In this document: positions 1-6,877 of the stretch, piece by piece
How positions within the stretch are numbered: position 1 is the first letter of the stretch
How the letters are laid out: the number at the start of each line of letters is the position of its first letter
Assembly (NCBI GenBank): GCA_024280875.1
Contig: JAJRPH010000482.1
Location: forward strand, 1 to 13,834
Direction of reading: 5' to 3'
DNA: 13,834 bases
Source of the DNA: Deltaproteobacteria bacterium
GTDB lineage: Bacteria; Desulfobacterota; Desulfobacteria; Desulfobacterales; Desulfosalsimonadaceae
Notes under the pieces: model-generated
What the model saw: only the letters and a program-made list of their open reading frames with translations
The model's database searches: none
Told to the model about the DNA's origin: nothing
Position numbers and translations under genes: made by a program

Positions 1-577
1 ATATGGCGATTATAGAGATAACCGGTTTAATAATAATTACGGATAACAGTAAAACACCTATTATTAAAAAATCCCCCAGTACTTTTAATGCGGCAATTAA
101 AAATGTGGCCAGTTGCTGACGCCAGTTGAGTGAAATAATCAGGTCTGCTGATTTTTTAGATAAATGCCATTCATAGGGAATATACAGGACTCCGGTTAAT
201 AACTTTTCAACAATATGCCCGGCAGAATATGTGCCGTACAATCCGCTTAAATATACGACCAGGCCCTGCACCAGGTTTCTCAGTGCCACCATGCCCACAA
301 CCGCAATGCTGATAAGAACCATCATACTGTTTGTGCGGGTTAGAAACTGAAATTTCAGGAATGACAAAATAAAAATAATATATTTTGAGTGCATCACTTT
401 TTCAGGATTTGATAAGAATGAAGCAAAAAAAGCAATTGTTCCGGCAGTAATGGTTTCAATTCCAGCTAAAAAAAACATGCCCAGCACCAGAACCCAGAAT
501 TGTTTTTTTCGTTTTAATGGCAGGTGGTCAAATAAACGGAAAAATATTTTAATAAATTTGTTATGCTGTTTAATCAT
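1..577 (-). CDS. ABC exporter membrane domain, probable glycan flippase (partial, runs off left edge)
   Basis: An open frame starts at ATG 575-577 (complement) and stays open to the window edge, giving about 192 residues. An in-frame stop lies two codons upstream, so this is the first possible ATG; no strong Shine-Dalgarno is visible. The protein opens with a basic segment (LPLKRKKQFW, about residues 19-28) and then hydrophobic helices near 28-52, 85-112 and 160-190. The stretch YIPYEWHLSKKSADLI (about 132-147) resembles the intracellular loop of PglK- and MsbA-like exporters, where a bent helix is followed by a short HxxxxxSADLI-like motif. Family members flip lipid-linked oligosaccharides or other lipids using a fused C-terminal ATPase, which would lie beyond the edge. 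The glycan genes elsewhere in the window fit a flippase, but the substrate is inferred. The ATPase itself is not seen, so a different type I exporter is possible. Confidence 0.7.
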   Translation of the reverse strand, partial: MIKQHNKFIKIFFRLFDHLPLKRKKQFWVLVLGMFFLAGIETITAGTIAFFASFLSNPEKVMHSKYIIFILSFLKFQFLTRTNSMMVLISIAVVGMVALRNLVQGLVVYLSGLYGTYSAGHIVEKLLTGVLYIPYEWHLSKKSADLIISLNWRQQLATFLIAALKVLGDFLIIGVLLLSVIIIKPVISIIAI

Positions 578-602
578 CTTTTAATAGCCGTTCTTACTGC
601 TT

Positions 603-768
603 TTTTTGTCTGCGTTCGTCCGCGTGGGTCGGCGGCTGATTATTTTTTATTTCTGCGCCTGTCTGCGGCTAATTATTTTTTCTTGTCTGTTATTTTTTAT
701 TTTAGTCTGCGGCTGATTATCTTTTTTTTGTCTGCGTTTGTCCGCGATCGTCTGCGGCTGATTTAATG
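603..768. repeat. CGCAGA-type low-complexity repeat block
   Basis: The block is made of degenerate units such as GTCTGCGGCTGATTAT and GTCTGCGTTTGTCCGCG, interspersed with T-rich runs. The core GCGGCT(G/A)ATT occurs four times, near 632, 665, 710 and 755. Read on the minus strand, the units become AATCAGCCGCAGAC and CGCGGACAAACGCAGAC. It fills the gap between the regulator and the ABC gene and reaches into the regulator's 3' end. From memory, related CGCAGACAAACGCAGA strings are scattered between genes in many environmental genomes; their function is unknown to me. The short open frames across it are not credible genes. Confidence 0.75.
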
Positions 769-1316
769 TTATTCGAATCCGTTTCCCAGAGCAGCAACCT
801 GGGCCGATTGCAATAATCCTGGCTGAACTTTTCATACTCATCCTGACTTAAAACCAGCGTCCTGATCTTGCGATTGATATATCGCTCAGTTTTTCTGCTC
901 AAATCATTAAGATGGTATTGATCAATATTTCCAACAAGCAAAAGATCTATGATGCCTGTGTCTTTTCCTTCAGCATAATCATCAATCAGATAGGCGCTTT
1001 CCAGTTCTCCCAGTCGATTGACCAGCTTTTCAATGACCTTGTCAATCCCCATCATTTTGCCGACCATTGATTTAACCTCGGGGAATAACGGATGTTCTTT
1101 GTTTGCCTGGTAAAATACCTGCCTGCCGATTTTTTCTGATTTCAGGAGTTTGGTTTTGGTAAGCTGATTGAGTTCCTCACGAACCGAATTACTTGAAACA
1201 TCTAATTCTTTTGACAGTTCCCTTAAGTATGATCTGGCTTCAGGGTTACAAAAAAATCTGACCAGTAGTTTAATTCTGGTTTTGGATGTAATCAGGCCTG
1301 TAAATAAATTGTCCAT
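717..1316 (-). CDS. Winged-helix regulator with degenerate nucleotidyltransferase-like domain
   Basis: This is a 199-residue protein when started at ATG 1314-1316 (MDNLFTGLITSK). A longer start at 1352 would add 12 residues, but that ATG overlaps the likely -10 box, so the inner start is preferred. Residues about 8-75 form an ArsR/MarR-like winged helix: YLRELSKELDVSSNSVREEL is the helix-turn-helix and EKIGRQVFYQAN the wing. Residues about 100-165 resemble an MNT-type nucleotidyltransferase (YAEGKDTGIIDLLLVG). The usual Gly-Ser of the active site is replaced by Asp-Asp (LIDDYAEG), and of the metal-binding acidic motif only IDL is clear, so catalysis is unlikely. It is probably a cytoplasmic DNA-binding regulator, perhaps of the adjacent ABC or glycan genes. 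The last 14 or so residues (KSAADDRGQTQTKKR) are encoded by the repeat block, so the native C-terminus seems to have been replaced or extended. Confidence 0.75.
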   Translation of the reverse strand: MDNLFTGLITSKTRIKLLVRFFCNPEARSYLRELSKELDVSSNSVREELNQLTKTKLLKSEKIGRQVFYQANKEHPLFPEVKSMVGKMMGIDKVIEKLVNRLGELESAYLIDDYAEGKDTGIIDLLLVGNIDQYHLNDLSRKTERYINRKIRTLVLSQDEYEKFSQDYCNRPRLLLWETDSNNIKSAADDRGQTQTKKR

Positions 1317-1350
1317 AATGATCGCAGCTTTACGAGTAAGTTTTTTACTC

Positions 1351-1379
1351 ATTATTAAAGAGAAATTTTATCTTGTCAA
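1351..1379 (-). promoter_or_regulatory. Sigma70-like promoter of the winged-helix regulator
   Basis: On the minus strand, TTGACA (1374-1379, perfect -35) is followed by a 17-base spacer and AATAAT (1351-1356, five of six -10 matches). Transcription would begin near 1344, leaving a leader of about 28 bases before ATG 1316. Because the upstream ATG at 1352 lies inside the -10 box, this promoter decides the start choice for the regulator gene. Confidence 0.65.
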
Positions 1380-1414
1380 GATTAATTTGTCACTGAACGA
1401 AAAGTCCATTTATT

Positions 1415-1464
1415 GGTAGGTTGGGTTGAGACACATGGGTTATGTTGGGTTTCGTGCCTCAACC
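1415..1464. repeat. REP-like hairpin element (GGTTGGGTTGAG... type)
   Basis: GGTTGAGACAC (1424-1434) and GTGCCTCAACC (1454-1464) are inverted copies that pair at 10 of 11 positions around a 19-base loop. The leading GGTAGGTTGGGTTGAG and the loop text TGTTGGGTTTCG resemble a dispersed intergenic repeat that I recall from many bacterial genomes (TTGGGTTTCGTGCCTCAACC). No T-run follows it, so it is not a terminator. Its mobility or partner enzyme cannot be judged from one copy. Confidence 0.65.
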
Positions 1465-1600
1465 ATTAATTTGATTAGGTGAATTGGTAAGAAGGGAGAA
1501 GGCGGGAGGTGGAAGCCTGAAGAAAAGGTGCAGTCACTTTAACAGAAAATTATGGGTACCGGTGAAGGATCATGGGAGAACAAAGCAAGAAAATATTCTT

Positions 1601-1701
1601 GTCCGCCTTTGTCTGTGTGCGTCTGCGGCAAAATTATTTTGGATAACTCGTCAACACCACATTAAATTAACCGCAGTCAAACGCAGATGGACACAGATGG
1701 T
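1601..1701. repeat. Inverted pair of CGCAGA-type repeats
   Basis: The left arm, around 1601-1630, reads GTCTGTGTGCGTCTGCGG at its inner end. The right arm, around 1669-1700, begins AACCGCAGTCAAACGCAGATGG and then GACACAGATGG. The arms are imperfect reverse complements separated by about 38 AT-rich bases. Both share the CGCAGA core with the block at 603-768, so they look like members of one dispersed family. The inverted layout could mark a short non-autonomous element, but no target-site duplication is obvious. Confidence 0.6.
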
Positions 1702-1728
1702 TTAATAAGGGGGAAGAGTTATTCAAAT

Positions 1729-1767
1729 AAAAAAGCGGTTATCCCATGTAATCAAAGGACAACCGCT
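1729..1767 (-). terminator. Rho-independent terminator of the vWA lipoprotein gene
   Basis: In the minus-strand transcript, AGCGGTTGTCC pairs with GGATAACCGCT through 11 base pairs including one G-U wobble. A 12-base loop separates the arms, and a run of six T follows. On the plus strand the wobble would be an A-C mismatch, which supports the minus orientation. It sits about 45 bases past the stop codon at 1812. Confidence 0.85.
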
Positions 1768-1811
1768 CAAATTTAATCGAATATTATAATATTATGGCAT
1801 GATAATAATCA

Positions 1812-4800
1812 TTATTTATTTTTCGAATCTCCCAAATTATAGATAAAATCGATTTGATCGTCAGTTAACGCAGCATCAAAAATCATGACATCATCAATAG
1901 AACCTTGGAAATATGTCCTTTCCGGAATTTTTAAAATATTATATACATTAGAATGACCATCAACACCAATAAAACCATAACGATTATCCGTACCAGCAAT
2001 TAATGACGAATTCCAATCATTAACAGATACAGGCATACCATCTATGTAAAGCTCCATTTTGCCGTTAGACAATAAAGTCCCACAAATAAAATGCCATTGA
2101 TCATCATTGTATTTTCCCGAGGTTATTACAGCATCAGGATCTCCGTACCGGATAGATGCTAAAATGACATGACCATCACTGACAAATAATTCCCAGAAAT
2201 TCGGGTAATCAAAAGATACCACTCTCATGCTTGACGAGGATGAAGAAACTTTTATCCAGGCGCAAACTGTAAGCTCATCAATTGAATCTGAAACAGCCCC
2301 CGCACCCTCCCCGTAAAACATATCCAGGGCAATATAATCATCCTCGCCATCAAACGAATACGCGCTGTTTTTATTACCATTGCGGTCCGTGGTTAATGTT
2401 GCGCCTAATGCAGCGCCGTCATAGCCGTTTCCAGTTTCATCATCGGCATTCCCATTAAATGGATAATAGGCAATCGGCAAGGGAAGATCTATTTCGGAGA
2501 CATTGACAGTAATGTTTTTAAAAACATTACTATTACCTCTGTCAATTACACGAAGAACAGTTGAACCAGGCATGTTATCCTCAACAGGTATCTTTAAAAC
2601 TGCCCTTGAATTTGCATAACTATTCTCATCAACTTCAATGGAGACAATGTTTTCATTAGCGACAAGCCATTCATAATCTGGTGTATTTTCATGGTTGTAA
2701 GTAAATGCTTCCAGATTAAATTCAGAATTAAAAAAGAGCCGAGTTCTATCATAAACAAGTTCAATCGGACCGTTCTCTCCCCAGGGATTGACCACCGTTG
2801 AATTCACGTAAATCGCCCCATCATTGCCGTCAAAAAACTCACAGCTTTCGAACTGGCCGGAAAGACTGTCGTTTGCTTCTTCCTTCCTGTTATTATTAAT
2901 TGTTATGTCAATCTGTTCAGTATCATTACAATTAGCTGCAGGCTCGACATAACTCTTGTAATTAAGCCAGTAAAAACTGTTTGCAAAATCAACAAGTTCA
3001 TCCTGAATTCCAATCAGGGTTTTCTCTAAATCAGTATATGTAACATTCCTGCTTTTCTCAGGATTCTTATTATCAGAATAAATTTTCATAACAATTTTTT
3101 CACCGGGAGAAGGAACAGAATAGAATCCCGCGTTTCCGAACTCAACCAGATCCTGATTAACAGCAGATATCAGATCGTCCCCGACACCAACGGTAATAAC
3201 CTGTTTATTTCCAATCTCACTAAGCACGGCATTTCTATCATAAAAACCGGGGAATGAATGGTTCCCGTCCGAGAATACGATTAAGACTCCCTGCTGGAGT
3301 TCATTATTGCCGTCATTGGGTGAATGGTCGTTATCCCAGGAATTCAACGCATTAATCATGGCACCGTAAAAATCCGTTGCATTGTAACCGCGATTAATTG
3401 CGTCAATTGCATTATCTAAAACTTCTTTATCGGATGTAAAATTCAGCACTGGAAGGCTTAAACCGTCTTCAGTGTAAGTCCAGATAGCAATTTTCTGCTG
3501 GAAATTATCTTTTTTATCCAGCAGCGGCCCCATATCCGAATCATCATCCGGATTATTTTCAAGAGCTCTTGCAACAAATGCTTTGGCTGCATCTTTGATC
3601 AAATCAAGGTTGTCTGATCCGATACTGGGTGTATTATCTATTAAAAGCACTGTTTTTAAGGTGTATGAATAGCTTGAAGGGATATCATCGCGTTTTCTTA
3701 AATTAACTTCTGATACATCCAGATCAACAGGTTCGGATGATTCGTTTTCAATAATCGTGAAATCTTCCTGCATTAAATCAGTAATCCATGACCATTGGTT
3801 ATTCTCACTTTCCGTGTCACGAACCTGAAAAGTCACATCAACAAACCATGGAGCAGTTGATTCCAATTCATATTTAATAAATTCAAACGATGAATCATTG
3901 ATTTTTACACTAACAGCAAAAGTCTGCTGAACATTATTGGCCGTATCAGTTACAACAATCTGAGTTTCCCCTGGGGCAATAACAGTAATCGTTGCCTTTG
4001 AACTGTCATTGGGATCAACTTTAACCGTCACAACATTTTTATCCTCGGAACTCCATTCATATTGAGACGGGTTGTTGCTGTCATTTGAATAGGTCAAGGC
4101 ACTAACCGGAGAGGTGACTTCACCCGTACCCTGTCCTCTTTCAATTATGATTGCCAGGTCCGTAATACCAGCAGGGTCTGCTGCCGAGGCATTAAAATAA
4201 ATGCTGGTTGTACCGGAAAAGAAGTTTTCACTAGTGAAAGTTCCGGAAATTTTATTATCGATGTCTTCATTGCTATTATCAATAATCGTTAATGACACAT
4301 TATGATTCGGATTCGCATCGGCACTTGTGGCCGTGCTCTTGTATTGGATCCAGTAAAAGCTGTCCGCATATGCCATCATTCGATCCTGAATGACCAGCAT
4401 CCATTCACACAAATTTTCATCTTCCGGTTTTTTCCCGGCTGCTTCATCCGGGTCCTGATTCGGATTTGGAACCGGGTAGTAGCCGCTGTTTCCAAGGCGT
4501 TCCAGGTCGATTAACGTTTGCTCCGGCAAGTCTCCCCCGGCAACCGTGATGACCTGCTGATCCCTGCGCGCCGCAATGGCATCATCAACATCGTTCAGGT
4601 TGGATGTATCCTGCCCATCCGTTATTGCCACCACAAACCCCTGAACAAATTCGGTAGATGCCGGAGATTGATTATCATCAAAAAGGGCTAAAGAATTAAT
4701 CACTGCCCCATAAAAATTGGTTGTTCCATATGACGGCTCAAGGTTGATAAGAATTTCGTTTAATACGGATATATTACTTGTAAAATCCTGAAGAACAGTA

Positions 4801-5360
4801 AAATCACCCGCTTCATCATAAGCAACAATCGCAATCTCCTGCTGCTGTTTTTCATCTATATTATCAACAACCACCTGCGCGGCTTCGATCATTTTATCAA
4901 GGTTTAACGATGTGCTGGGTGAATTATCAAGCAGCAATACCGTTTTTATTGTGTAAGAATATGCTGAAGGTAGAAAATCCCGCTTTCGGATATTCATTTC
5001 AGAATTAATCTGAGAAACTTCAATCCCGTCTTCCATAACGCTGAAATTTCCAACGACCAGATCCGGGACTCCCCACATATCTTTATCAAAAGCCTGAAAT
5101 GTCAAATTTACAAACCAGGGGAATGGTGAATAAAAATTAAGGCCGGTATTTCCTATTGCGGAAACAAGACCTTGATCACCGGAAGGAGACGAATCACTAA
5201 CGCCGTCATATCCTGCCAGATGGTATTCGGTTTTATTGCCGCCGCCCCCGCCGCTGCTACACCCGATTATTCCGATAACAGCAACCAGACAAAATACAAA
5301 AAATCCAGCAAGAAAATTATGATTAAGTGTATTCAGGAGGCGCCTATTCTGATTGATCAT
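1812..5360 (-). CDS. Lipoprotein with two tandem vWA domains, Ig-like segments and a LamG-like C-terminus
   Basis: A 1182-residue surface or periplasmic lipoprotein. A signal peptide (residues 1-33) ends in the lipobox IIGC with Cys34 as lipid anchor, followed by a Ser/Gly linker. The first vWA domain (about 138-300) has a complete MIDAS: DNSPS at 145-149, Thr213/214 in YGTTNFYGA, and Asp248 in ITDGQD. The second (about 568-750) has DNTPS at 575-579, Thr662 and Asp698. Each is preceded by PWFV-x-x-TFQ and an LRKRD segment and followed by SFYW-x-x-YKS and an Ig-like stretch (about 370-487 and 840-955), so residues 75-490 and 500-955 look like an internal duplication. A LamG/concanavalin-type domain spans about 960-1175. 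Such domains bind metal-dependent protein ligands (vWA) and often glycans (LamG). The start is supported by AAGGGG about nine bases upstream. It stands alone, with its own terminator. The ligand is unknown. Confidence 0.88.
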   Translation of the reverse strand: MINQNRRLLNTLNHNFLAGFFVFCLVAVIGIIGCSSGGGGGNKTEYHLAGYDGVSDSSPSGDQGLVSAIGNTGLNFYSPFPWFVNLTFQAFDKDMWGVPDLVVGNFSVMEDGIEVSQINSEMNIRKRDFLPSAYSYTIKTVLLLDNSPSTSLNLDKMIEAAQVVVDNIDEKQQQEIAIVAYDEAGDFTVLQDFTSNISVLNEILINLEPSYGTTNFYGAVINSLALFDDNQSPASTEFVQGFVVAITDGQDTSNLNDVDDAIAARRDQQVITVAGGDLPEQTLIDLERLGNSGYYPVPNPNQDPDEAAGKKPEDENLCEWMLVIQDRMMAYADSFYWIQYKSTATSADANPNHNVSLTIIDNSNEDIDNKISGTFTSENFFSGTTSIYFNASAADPAGITDLAIIIERGQGTGEVTSPVSALTYSNDSNNPSQYEWSSEDKNVVTVKVDPNDSSKATITVIAPGETQIVVTDTANNVQQTFAVSVKINDSSFEFIKYELESTAPWFVDVTFQVRDTESENNQWSWITDLMQEDFTIIENESSEPVDLDVSEVNLRKRDDIPSSYSYTLKTVLLIDNTPSIGSDNLDLIKDAAKAFVARALENNPDDDSDMGPLLDKKDNFQQKIAIWTYTEDGLSLPVLNFTSDKEVLDNAIDAINRGYNATDFYGAMINALNSWDNDHSPNDGNNELQQGVLIVFSDGNHSFPGFYDRNAVLSEIGNKQVITVGVGDDLISAVNQDLVEFGNAGFYSVPSPGEKIVMKIYSDNKNPEKSRNVTYTDLEKTLIGIQDELVDFANSFYWLNYKSYVEPAANCNDTEQIDITINNNRKEEANDSLSGQFESCEFFDGNDGAIYVNSTVVNPWGENGPIELVYDRTRLFFNSEFNLEAFTYNHENTPDYEWLVANENIVSIEVDENSYANSRAVLKIPVEDNMPGSTVLRVIDRGNSNVFKNITVNVSEIDLPLPIAYYPFNGNADDETGNGYDGAALGATLTTDRNGNKNSAYSFDGEDDYIALDMFYGEGAGAVSDSIDELTVCAWIKVSSSSSSMRVVSFDYPNFWELFVSDGHVILASIRYGDPDAVITSGKYNDDQWHFICGTLLSNGKMELYIDGMPVSVNDWNSSLIAGTDNRYGFIGVDGHSNVYNILKIPERTYFQGSIDDVMIFDAALTDDQIDFIYNLGDSKNK

Positions 5361-5421
5361 TTTATCGTTCCCCTTTTTTTAAAATTCTTATGCGGTGTGA
5401 TGAACAGTTGAAATTTATCTG

Positions 5422-5466
5422 ATTTTATCCTCAATATAATAACATAAATATGGTAAAATGCAACCA
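5422..5466 (-). promoter_or_regulatory. Candidate promoter of the vWA lipoprotein gene
   Basis: Reading the minus strand, TTGCAT is followed about 19 bases later by TATATT, with ATTATA also available at 17 bases, in a very AT-rich context. It is roughly 70 bases upstream of the ATG at 5360. The match is moderate and other AT-rich hexamers nearby could serve. Confidence 0.3.
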
Positions 5467-5558
5467 TAAATCCACACATGGTTAATAAAGATATTCAATT
5501 AACAAATCAAGTTAATTTGATAACAACCATATTTCACTGGAAATTGATTGTGACTTTA

Positions 5559-5582
5559 TGCTATGGGATATATCCGATAGCA
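5559..5582. promoter_or_regulatory. 24-base palindrome, probable operator
   Basis: Half-sites TGCTATGGGATA and TATCCGATAGCA are reverse complements at 11 of 12 positions. The single exception is the G5565/G5576 pair, and there is no spacer. It lies in the divergent intergenic region about 75 bases before the dehydratase start and 200 bases before the lipoprotein start. A weak -35 (TTGATT, 5544-5549) followed 19 bases later by TATATC (5569-5574) would place the palindrome over a -10 box of the plus-strand gene, which suits a repressor site. A loop-less arrangement is more typical of a protein-binding dyad than of an RNA hairpin. Confidence 0.55.
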
Positions 5583-5656
5583 AATGGATTTTCCCCATAT
5601 ATATGAAATTATCCATAATTATAATGCATTAGCACTTTACTCGCGTGAATGGTAAT

Positions 5657-6691
5657 ATGAAAAACTTTTTCAAAAACAAAAGAATTCTTGTAACAGGTGC
5701 CTGTGGAACAGTGGGAAGCGTTCTTGTCCGACAACTTTCCGAATATGCTTCTGATTGTGAAATCTTAGGTCTTGATAACAACGAAAGTGAACTTTTTTTT
5801 ATACAGCAGGAATACGCCAACTATCCGAATATGCATTTTTTTCTGGCCGATGTCCGCGACAAGGACAGACTGTCCAGGGAGATGGCAAATATTGATATTG
5901 TTTTTCACACCGCAGCTTTTAAACATGTTGTTTTATGTGAACAGTCACCTTTTGAAGCAGTGCAGACAAATATTATCGGGGTACAGAACCTGATTGCCGC
6001 CAGTTTTGAAAACAACGTACAAAAAGTTATCTTCACCAGCTCCGATAAGGCCGTGAACCCGACTAGCGTAATGGGAACTTCAAAACTTATGGGCGAACGT
6101 TTGATGACTGCCGCCAATTTTAAATCGCGAAAAAACGGCATGACATTCTCATCCACACGATTCGGTAATGTTCTCGGTTCAAGAGGCTCAGTAATCCCCA
6201 TCTTCAAAGAACAAATTCGCAAAGGGGGGCCGCTTACCCTGACTGATCCTGAAATGACCCGTTTTATCATGAGTATCAACGAAGCGGTATCCCTGGTGAT
6301 TGAATCTTCTTTCATATCTATCGGCGGTGAGGTTTTCATTACCAAAATGCCGGTGATCCGAATCAAAGACCTGGCGGAAGTAATGATCAATGAACTTGCC
6401 CCCGGATATGGATTTTCGTCAGACGATATTGAAATAAAAAACATCGGAGTAAAACCCGGGGAAAAGATGTATGAAGAACTGATGAATCAGGAAGAGACCA
6501 GGCGCACCTGGGAATTGGAAAAATATTTTGTTGTGTTCCCCGCATTCAGAAACATTTACCAAAACATTATATACGATTATCCGAACATTATTAACAAGAC
6601 AGTGTCCAAACCCTATTTCTCAAATGATGAGAACCCGTTATCAAAAGATGAACTGACTCGGTTTTTGAAAAAAAATCAGTTATTGAAATAG
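5657..6691 (+). CDS. Nucleotide-sugar 4,6-dehydratase-like SDR enzyme (short CapD/FlaA1-type)
   Basis: The protein is 344 residues from ATG 5657; a GTG at 5645 would add four. Neither start has a clear Shine-Dalgarno, and the ATG is preferred because MKNFFKNKRILVTGA is the usual family opening. From the GTG count, the NAD(P)-binding motif G18-xx-G21-xx-G24 (TGACGTVGS) is intact. DVRD (69-72) and HTAAFKHV (88-95) follow. The active region has SSDKAVNP (132-139) and MGTSK (143-147). STRFGNVLGSRGSVIP and PEMTRFIM are hallmarks of the polysaccharide-biosynthesis (CapD, WbpM, FlaA1) group, which converts UDP-GlcNAc-like substrates to 4-keto-6-deoxy sugars in the cytoplasm. The catalytic Tyr is Met, as I recall for the large WbpM/CapD enzymes, but the membrane half of those proteins is absent. 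It likely supplies a deoxy amino sugar for the glycan. The exact substrate and C5 stereochemistry are not shown. Confidence 0.85.
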   Translation: MKNFFKNKRILVTGACGTVGSVLVRQLSEYASDCEILGLDNNESELFFIQQEYANYPNMHFFLADVRDKDRLSREMANIDIVFHTAAFKHVVLCEQSPFEAVQTNIIGVQNLIAASFENNVQKVIFTSSDKAVNPTSVMGTSKLMGERLMTAANFKSRKNGMTFSSTRFGNVLGSRGSVIPIFKEQIRKGGPLTLTDPEMTRFIMSINEAVSLVIESSFISIGGEVFITKMPVIRIKDLAEVMINELAPGYGFSSDDIEIKNIGVKPGEKMYEELMNQEETRRTWELEKYFVVFPAFRNIYQNIIYDYPNIINKTVSKPYFSNDENPLSKDELTRFLKKNQLLK

Positions 6692-6776
6692 AAACAGATA
6701 TCATTCGATTCCGAATTTATTGAGAGCACTCCGGTCTTACATTTCAAATTTCAACCGTTTCTAATGTCTTTTTTCT

Positions 6777-6805
6777 TTGACTATTCAAAAATTATATATT
6801 ATTTT
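6777..6805 (+). promoter_or_regulatory. Candidate promoter of the propeller/sulfotransferase operon
   Basis: TTGACT (6777-6782, five of six) is followed after 17 bases by TATTTT (6800-6805, four of six). It lies in an AT-rich leader, about 70 bases before the ATG at 6878. The 186-base gap after the dehydratase gene contains only a weak five-pair hairpin without a T-run near 6704, so readthrough from upstream is also possible. Confidence 0.35.
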
Positions 6806-6877
6806 TAAAAGGTTATAAAAAAATAAATAAAAATTATATCCATTTAACCGTGAGTATATATAAGGATTGCAGTAATT

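Larger units (their letters stand above)
1317..1811. other. Intergenic region rich in repeats, no credible gene
   Basis: This stretch separates the regulator from the vWA lipoprotein gene. It holds the regulator promoter (1351-1379), a REP-like hairpin (1415-1464), an inverted pair of CGCAGA-type repeats (1601-1701) and the lipoprotein terminator (1729-1767). The bases from about 1466 to 1600 show no recognisable structure. An open frame at 1484-1705 runs through the repeats and has no family-like protein features, so it is not annotated as a gene. Confidence 0.7.

Noticed and set aside
563..766. 67-residue plus-strand open frame through the repeat block
   Set aside because: It is an Phe/Leu-rich translation of T-rich repeats lying opposite a real gene end.
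603..768. Possible CRISPR array
   Set aside because: The units are degenerate, vary in spacing, and have T-rich filler instead of unique spacers.
1484..1705. 73-residue open frame in the intergenic region
   Set aside because: Its second half is a translation of the CGCAGA repeats, there is no convincing protein pattern, and it ends against the lipoprotein terminator.
5462..5521. Short dyads AACCAT/ATGGTT and ATCAA/TTGAT in the divergent intergenic region
   Set aside because: The arms are only five or six bases in AT-rich DNA, as expected by chance; the palindrome at 5559-5582 is far stronger.
5620..5625. Perfect TATAAT upstream of the dehydratase
   Set aside because: No acceptable -35 lies 16-18 bases upstream (the position reads ATATAT) and the surroundings are pure AT, so it was not listed as a promoter.
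5645..5656. GTG start adding four residues to the dehydratase
   Set aside because: There is no Shine-Dalgarno for it, and the ATG at 5657 gives the usual N-terminus just before the Rossmann strand.
5905..6444. 179-residue antisense open frame
   Set aside because: It is entirely opposite the dehydratase gene, which has intact family motifs; the antisense translation shows none.
6700..6720. Possible terminator after the dehydratase gene
   Set aside because: Only a five-pair ATTCG/CGAAT hairpin with no following T-run is present.
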